From: Verrucomicrobiota bacterium | GTDB taxonomy: Bacteria; Verrucomicrobiota; Verrucomicrobiia; Opitutales; Opitutaceae | Length of the DNA: 35,972 nt | Assembly (NCBI GenBank): GCA_030832235.1 | Contig: JAURJO010000509.1 | Location: 1 to 35,972 of the forward strand | Direction: 5' to 3' | Part shown: piece by piece, positions 32,081-35,972 of the stretch | Numbering within the stretch: position 1 is the stretch's first letter | Layout of the letters: each line of letters opens with the position of its first letter | The notes under the pieces: model-generated | Database searches by the model: none | What the model saw: the letters and a program-made list of their open reading frames with translations, nothing else | What the model was told of the DNA's origin: nothing | Program-made: the position numbers and the translations under genes

Positions 32081-33721
32081 ATGGAAGACCGCACCCTCGG
32101 TTACCGCGCGCCGCTGCTCTGGCTGGTTCTTCCGGCAATCGCCGGACTGGCGGCGGGAAGCGCGACCGGAATCCGCCAGGCCACCGGACCGCTCGTCACC
32201 GCCGGACTGGCGGCCGCGTTAGCAGTGGCCAGCGCGAACCACCCGCGTCGGTGGGCCTGCAGCCTCGCCCTTGCCCTGTTTTGCACCAGTGCGGCGGCGG
32301 GGGTTCTGCAGCGCAACCGCTTGGCGGCTTGGGACCCACTCCCGGCGCGAGAGGCGAACCTGCGGCTGCGGATCGATCGTCTCTTTCCATCCCGGGAACC
32401 CGGGCGCATTTCGGGACTGGCGGAAATCGTGACCACCGATCCGCACTTGGCCGACCTGACAGGTCAAAACCTCCACTTTTCCCTCTCCCGCGCCGAATCG
32501 GATCCAACGCCGGTGCGCGGCGCCATTTTCGCGGCTATTGGCGTGTTGACCACGCTGCCGGAAAAGCCGGCGGCGGGAACTTTCGAGGACTATCTCGCGG
32601 CCGCAGGCATGAACTTCCGGATGAGCCGCGGACGGTTGATCGCGGAGGAAAGTCCCGCTCCGGCCTACTACCGGTTTTGCGCCGCGGCCGCGGAGCGCTT
32701 CCGTGCGATTCTCGATCTGGGGCTGGTGGAAAAACGACCGGAGCTCGCGGCCCTGTTGCGCGGCATGATGCTGGGCGAGAAACGCGAGATTACAGAGGAG
32801 CAGCAGGCAGTCTTCATGCGCAGCGGGACAATGCATCTTTTCGCGATCAGCGGCTTGAACATCGGCGTGATCGCGGTCGCGTTGCAGGCCATGCTCACCC
32901 TCGCACGGGTCCCGCGCTGGCCGCGCTTCCTGGTCGCGACGGCTCTGCTTTGGATGTTCGTCGACATCACCGGGGGATCACCGTCGGCGGTGCGCGCCTG
33001 GTTCATGGCGACCTTCCTGCAGGCCGCCTTTGTGCTCCGCCGACCGGGGAACGTACTCGCGGCGCTCGTGGCCTCGGCGGCGGCATCCATCCTCGTTTCA
33101 CCGCTGCAGGTGTTCAGCGCGAGTTTCGTGATGAGCTACGCGATCGTGCTCGCGCTCCTTCTGCTTGGCCTGCCGTTGGCGGGACACTGGCAACGAACGT
33201 GGTCTCCCTGGCGGGAAGTGCCGGAGGTCGTTTGGACGCCCGGGCAACGCCTGGTCAGGGCGATCTGGTCAAGCGGGAGCGGGGCGCTCGCCATCGGCCT
33301 GGCCACGACACTCGTCAGCGTCATCACCGGCATCCATTACTTCCAGCTGATCACGCCTGGGGCGCTCATCGCCAATCTCGCTCTGCTTCCCGCCGCATCC
33401 GGGGTGACCGTCGCGGGATTCGCCTCGCTACTTTTCGGCCTGTGCCACCTCGACTGGGCGACGATCCTCGCGAACCATGCCGCGGCGCTGCTGCTCATGC
33501 TGATCGAACGGGGGCTGCAAGCCGGCGTCGAGGTGCCGGGAATGTTTCTCCCCGCCCGCTACACGGCCCCTTGGATCGGCCAAGCCGCTCTCATGCTGCT
33601 CGTCGCGACGATCCTCCACGGCTACGCCCGCGGATGGCGAGGCGAGGCGGGCGGCTGGTGGCCGCCATTCGCCGTGGTCGCCGCAACGCTGGTGGCGGGC
33701 GTTCACTACGGATCAGATTGA
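32081..33721 (+). CDS. ComEC/Rec2-like DNA-uptake channel protein lacking the metallo-beta-lactamase domain
   Basis: 546 residues from the ATG at 32081. ComEC forms the inner-membrane channel for single-stranded DNA in natural transformation. After N-terminal TM helices comes an extracytoplasmic OB-like domain (about 80-190; REANLRLRIDRLFPS ... LPEKPAAGTFEDYLAAAGM), then the competence domain with LLRGMMLGEKREITEEQ, MHLFAISGLNIGVIA (the family's most conserved segment), GGSPSAVRAWFMA and FSASFVMSYAIVLAL. The protein ends after the last TM helices, so the C-terminal metallo-beta-lactamase-like domain found in many ComEC proteins is absent. Forms without it occur in several phyla. It is divergent from rarA. 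The short polar N-terminus before TM1 fits an inside start. Confidence 0.88.
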   Translation: MEDRTLGYRAPLLWLVLPAIAGLAAGSATGIRQATGPLVTAGLAAALAVASANHPRRWACSLALALFCTSAAAGVLQRNRLAAWDPLPAREANLRLRIDRLFPSREPGRISGLAEIVTTDPHLADLTGQNLHFSLSRAESDPTPVRGAIFAAIGVLTTLPEKPAAGTFEDYLAAAGMNFRMSRGRLIAEESPAPAYYRFCAAAAERFRAILDLGLVEKRPELAALLRGMMLGEKREITEEQQAVFMRSGTMHLFAISGLNIGVIAVALQAMLTLARVPRWPRFLVATALLWMFVDITGGSPSAVRAWFMATFLQAAFVLRRPGNVLAALVASAAASILVSPLQVFSASFVMSYAIVLALLLLGLPLAGHWQRTWSPWREVPEVVWTPGQRLVRAIWSSGSGALAIGLATTLVSVITGIHYFQLITPGALIANLALLPAASGVTVAGFASLLFGLCHLDWATILANHAAALLLMLIERGLQAGVEVPGMFLPARYTAPWIGQAALMLLVATILHGYARGWRGEAGGWWPPFAVVAATLVAGVHYGSD

Positions 33722-33778
33722 GTTCCGGAGAACGAGAGCGCGCTTGAACCCACCCGCGACCGGCTCACCTTTTTCCGG

Positions 33779-34060
33779 ATGAAAAGCGCCTACGAACTCG
33801 CCATGGAGCGGCTGGCAAAATCCGACCCGCAGGCCTCGCGCCCACTCACTCCGGAAAAAAAGGCGCGCCTCGCCGAGATCGACCGCGTCTATCAGGGCAA
33901 GATGGCCGAAAGGGAGATTTTCCTGCGCAAGCAGCTCGACGACGCCCTCTCCGCGCAGAACCTTGAGGAGGCTGAGAAAATCCGCCGGCAGATGGCGGGC
34001 GAGCGCACGCGGATCGAGGAGGAACGCGAGGACGAGAAGGAACGCGTGCGCCGGGCCTGA
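33779..34060 (+). CDS. Small coiled-coil protein of unknown function
   Basis: 93 residues, almost wholly helical and highly charged. After MKSAYELAMERLAKSDPQAS and a short LTPEKKARLAEIDRVYQGKM segment comes a long helix rich in Glu, Arg and Lys (REIFLRKQLDDALSAQNLEE ... EKIRRQMAGERTRIEEERED). No Cys, no signal peptide, no TM helix. The pattern MKSAYELAMERLxK recurs in small Verrucomicrobiota proteins in my memory, with no assigned role. It starts 57 nt after the comEC-like gene and is convergent with the next gene, 17 nt apart. A weak stem (34037-34043 with 34069-34075) before a T run may terminate it. Coding status is well supported by composition; function is unknown. Confidence 0.75.
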   Translation: MKSAYELAMERLAKSDPQASRPLTPEKKARLAEIDRVYQGKMAEREIFLRKQLDDALSAQNLEEAEKIRRQMAGERTRIEEEREDEKERVRRA

Positions 34061-34077
34061 GCAGGACGGTTCCTTTT

Positions 34078-34848
34078 TCAGGCAAACTCGAAGTCAGCCG
34101 CCAACAGGTGGTGATCGCTGGCCGGGGTGGGCTCCACTCGATGAGCCACGCACCGCAAGGCCTCGTTGTGGAAAATATGGTCGAGGACATACGGCCGCCG
34201 ACGCCATGTGGGATGGACATCCTGAACGGTACGAAAGCCGCGCTCGGCGAACTGCGCCACCAGGGACGCGTGGCCGCTGACGTTGAAGTCCCCTGAGAGT
34301 AACGCGGGGCCGCGCGCGGCATCCAATTGCTCCGCGACCACCTGGCGCTGAAAAGGATTTCGGTTGCTGCTCGAACCCAGCATGAAAAACGCCAGTAGGT
34401 GCGTGTTGAGCAACCGGACCTCGCGTCCGTCGATCACCGTGCGCGCGCCTATGAGCAGGCGGTCGGTCGGGGTCGTTCGCCGTCCCTGGAACTCGAACTC
34501 AATCGGCGGCGAAGGGAGATCGAGCCGCGTGCAATCCTTCAGCTCGGTGCGCGACAGGATGGCCAGACCGACACCGAAAGGCAGCTCCCGGGAATCCTCC
34601 CGCGGGTAACTGAACCAGCAGTGATACCCGGGAAGCGCTTCGCGTAAACGGGAGTAATTCGGCGGCGGCAGCACTTGCTTACCACCAGCCTGGGCCCGTT
34701 CGACCTCCTGCAACATCACGATGTCGGCGTCGTGCCGCCTGATCTCCTCAATCGTCAGATCGAGGCGAACCGGAGCATGGTCGGGATGGATGTCATCCCA
34801 GCACTGGCCGAACTGCATGTTGAACTGGAGGACCCGGAACCGGCTCAT
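34078..34848 (-). CDS. Endonuclease/exonuclease/phosphatase (EEP) superfamily protein
   Basis: 256 residues from the ATG at 34848; a GTG three codons upstream (34857) is possible. The Mg-dependent phosphoesterase fold is seen in RVLQFNMQFGQ (Asn in strand 1), ADIVMLQEVERA (metal-binding Glu), RLLNTHLLAFFM, ALLSGDFNVSG (GDFN), VLDHIF and TPASDHHLLAADF (catalytic His). All key EEP residues are present, so the enzyme is probably active as a nuclease or phosphatase. There is no signal peptide. Its position between a coiled-coil protein and a secreted protein gives no substrate hint. The gene follows the secreted-protein stop by 13 nt, so those two may share a transcript. Confidence 0.88.
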   Translation of the reverse strand: MSRFRVLQFNMQFGQCWDDIHPDHAPVRLDLTIEEIRRHDADIVMLQEVERAQAGGKQVLPPPNYSRLREALPGYHCWFSYPREDSRELPFGVGLAILSRTELKDCTRLDLPSPPIEFEFQGRRTTPTDRLLIGARTVIDGREVRLLNTHLLAFFMLGSSSNRNPFQRQVVAEQLDAARGPALLSGDFNVSGHASLVAQFAERGFRTVQDVHPTWRRRPYVLDHIFHNEALRCVAHRVEPTPASDHHLLAADFEFA

Positions 34849-34861
34849 GCGACACACCGTC

Positions 34862-35428
34862 TCAGCGAACGGGAGAGGAACCTCCGGCTGCCGGAGTCAC
34901 GGGCGCGCCGCCCAGCACGCGGTCCGGCTCCGCCGTGTTCTTGCGGAAAATGAACCGGTTGATCTTGGCGGTGGTGGCGCCGTTCAAGGCGGGAAACCGC
35001 GCCATGTTGCTCGCGCTCGCCGCGTCCAGACTGTCTTGGTATTTCGCCACCGTAGGCGGGCGCTTCGTCTCATCCTTGGTCGAGCGCGCCGACGACTGGT
35101 GGTCGAAGGGACTCATGGGGTAGCGGATCGTCTCGGGGGTGCGAACATCCTTGTCCACAATGGTCTTGTCGCGCGTTTCCCCGGTCTCAACCGGCGCCCG
35201 ACGCGACCCAAGGATCGCTTCTTTGCGTTCGACGACCGTCGGGGCAAATCGGTCTTCCTGCACACGTGAATTCACCGTGTCCGCCGGCGTACGAAGGTCG
35301 GGAGTGATTCCCGGCCCGGGCGCGAGAGTCTCGTTACGCTGCGCTGGATTCAGCGGGCTGGTGGCGTCCGCACCCCGCGCGGCAACAATCGCGGCGAGGA
35401 AAAAAACGGCGGCGATTCGAAGGTGCAT
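34862..35428 (-). CDS. Secreted hypothetical protein, low-complexity polar
   Basis: 188 residues from the ATG at 35428, chosen because it opens a signal peptide (MHLRIAAVFFLAAIVAARGA); an in-frame upstream start at 35509 would place 27 residues ahead of it. The mature protein is polar and rich in Thr, Arg, Asp and Pro with little predicted fold (TPDLRTPADTVNSRVQEDRF, KDVRTPETIRYPMSPFDHQS, and a C-terminal NRFIFRKNTAEPDRVLGG). It may be largely disordered. No family recognised. It ends 13 nt before the EEP gene start and begins 85 nt from the ThyX-like stop, all in the same direction. Confidence 0.65.
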   Translation of the reverse strand: MHLRIAAVFFLAAIVAARGADATSPLNPAQRNETLAPGPGITPDLRTPADTVNSRVQEDRFAPTVVERKEAILGSRRAPVETGETRDKTIVDKDVRTPETIRYPMSPFDHQSSARSTKDETKRPPTVAKYQDSLDAASASNMARFPALNGATTAKINRFIFRKNTAEPDRVLGGAPVTPAAGGSSPVR

Positions 35429-35513
35429 ACAGAACGACGACCCGAATTGATGCCGGTTGGCGAAAACTCCGCCAACCTTAAACTCGATCCTAACCCCGAC
35501 CGGCTCCAACCGG

Positions 35514-35972
35514 TCACTCGGGCTCCGCGGTGCCTTCGGTCACCCACCCGCGGGCCTCCGGCACGACCGCGAGAAAGCGCGAGAGCGCGGCGCTGAGATG
35601 TTCCGCATAGCGGAAATGTGCTCCCATCCCCGTGCGCAGCTCGGCCTCGTAGATGAATTTGTCGGCGTGCGTGCTGTGTTCGAAGGGAGTCTGGGCGCCG
35701 AGCAGCATCGAGTGCACATAGGCGGGAGAACCCCGCGCCAACAACTCGTGGGTGAGCGCAGCCTGGTCCTCCAGCAGCCGCGCATGGACGGAGCGATCGA
35801 CCTCCGGCGGAAGGTAGAAACCCGCCTGGATGAACGGCGTGTAACGGTGCCCCGTCCGATGGCGGTTAAGGTCGCGCAGCTCGGCGATCGCCATGTTATT
35901 CCACGCGAAACTCACGCGCATGCGGCGCGTCGCGGTGCCCTGTTGTCCGTAACGATTCGCGCGCTGCCGCAG
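35514..35972 (-). CDS. ThyX-like (flavin-dependent thymidylate synthase family) protein, 5' end outside window
   Basis: The frame is open to the window edge; 152 codons of the C-terminal part are visible. The stretch WNNMAIAELRDLNRHRTGHR followed by YTPFIQAGFYLPPEV has the layout of ThyX, where an RHR motif precedes a conserved [ST]xRY segment and a PxxFYLP strand; here it is RHRTGHRYT. Helices with HARLLEDQAALTHELLARG and AHFRYAEHLSAALSR would correspond to the later part of the fold. The ThyX serine in RHR(X)7S is not where expected, so this may be a non-catalytic or repurposed ThyX homologue. I cannot tell without the N-terminal half. An ATG at 35921 lies within the open frame and is not accepted as the start. 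Confidence 0.65.
   Translation of the reverse strand: MRQRANRYGQQGTATRRMRVSFAWNNMAIAELRDLNRHRTGHRYTPFIQAGFYLPPEVDRSVHARLLEDQAALTHELLARGSPAYVHSMLLGAQTPFEHSTHADKFIYEAELRTGMGAHFRYAEHLSAALSRFLAVVPEARGWVTEGTAEPE

Noticed and set aside
31171..33747. 858-codon plus-strand frame across rarA and the comEC-like gene
   Set aside because: Both true genes have clear family motifs in other frames, and the long frame has none.

Overview
The window looks like chromosomal DNA of a GC-rich, Gram-negative, outer-membrane-bearing bacterium. I infer Verrucomicrobiota, probably family Opitutaceae. The clues are a TonB-dependent receptor with the ALTPFEVKTDKDYGYLKTN type of TonB-box region, a matrixin-like protease followed by paired C-terminal repeats that I associate with this group, a SmpA-like lipoprotein, and a near-general lack of Shine-Dalgarno motifs. 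No rRNA or tRNA is present to confirm this.

Region 1 (1-17.5 kb) is one long rightward run of cell-surface glycan genes. It holds a truncated methyltransferase, a polytopic membrane protein, a YfhO-like membrane protein, a zinc-ribbon methyltransferase, a GT2 (DPM1-like) glycosyltransferase, and four large multi-TM proteins that look like GT-C transferases or related polytopic glycan enzymes. It ends with a CDP-tyvelose/paratose-2-epimerase-like SDR. Genes are packed with 4-nt ATGA overlaps or gaps of a few bases. The polytopic proteins are mosaics of a few shared modules, so the cluster has grown by duplication and fusion.

Region 2 (17.6-25.1 kb) encodes envelope and secreted proteins: a small secreted protein paired with a zinc metalloprotease, a third methyltransferase, a secreted protein of lower GC, and a TonB-dependent receptor with an N-terminal coiled coil, closed by a strong intrinsic terminator. 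Region 3 (25.1-27.7 kb) has a lipoprotein and a lipase-maturation-factor-like membrane protein fused to Sel1 repeats.

Region 4 (27.7-36 kb) is housekeeping and mostly leftward: ftsY, nusB, ribH, a secreted protein, rarA, a divergent comEC-like gene, a small coiled-coil protein, an endonuclease/exonuclease/phosphatase protein, a secreted protein and a ThyX-like gene running off the end.

The most unusual signal is a pair of elements built from degenerate 8-bp tandem repeats in inverted orientation. One (about 3766-3944) lies inside the YfhO-like reading frame without breaking it and adds about 60 residues. The other (about 28670-29128) flanks a frameshifted GxxExxY-family (PD-(D/E)XK-like) gene between nusB and ftsY. 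Both contain the same 11-mer, cctgattccct. This suggests a dispersed palindromic element family with a gene-bearing form and a gene-less form, comparable in logic to REPIN/RAYT or Rickettsia palindromic elements. No stretch over 300 bases lacks a gene; the largest gap is 21646-21879.
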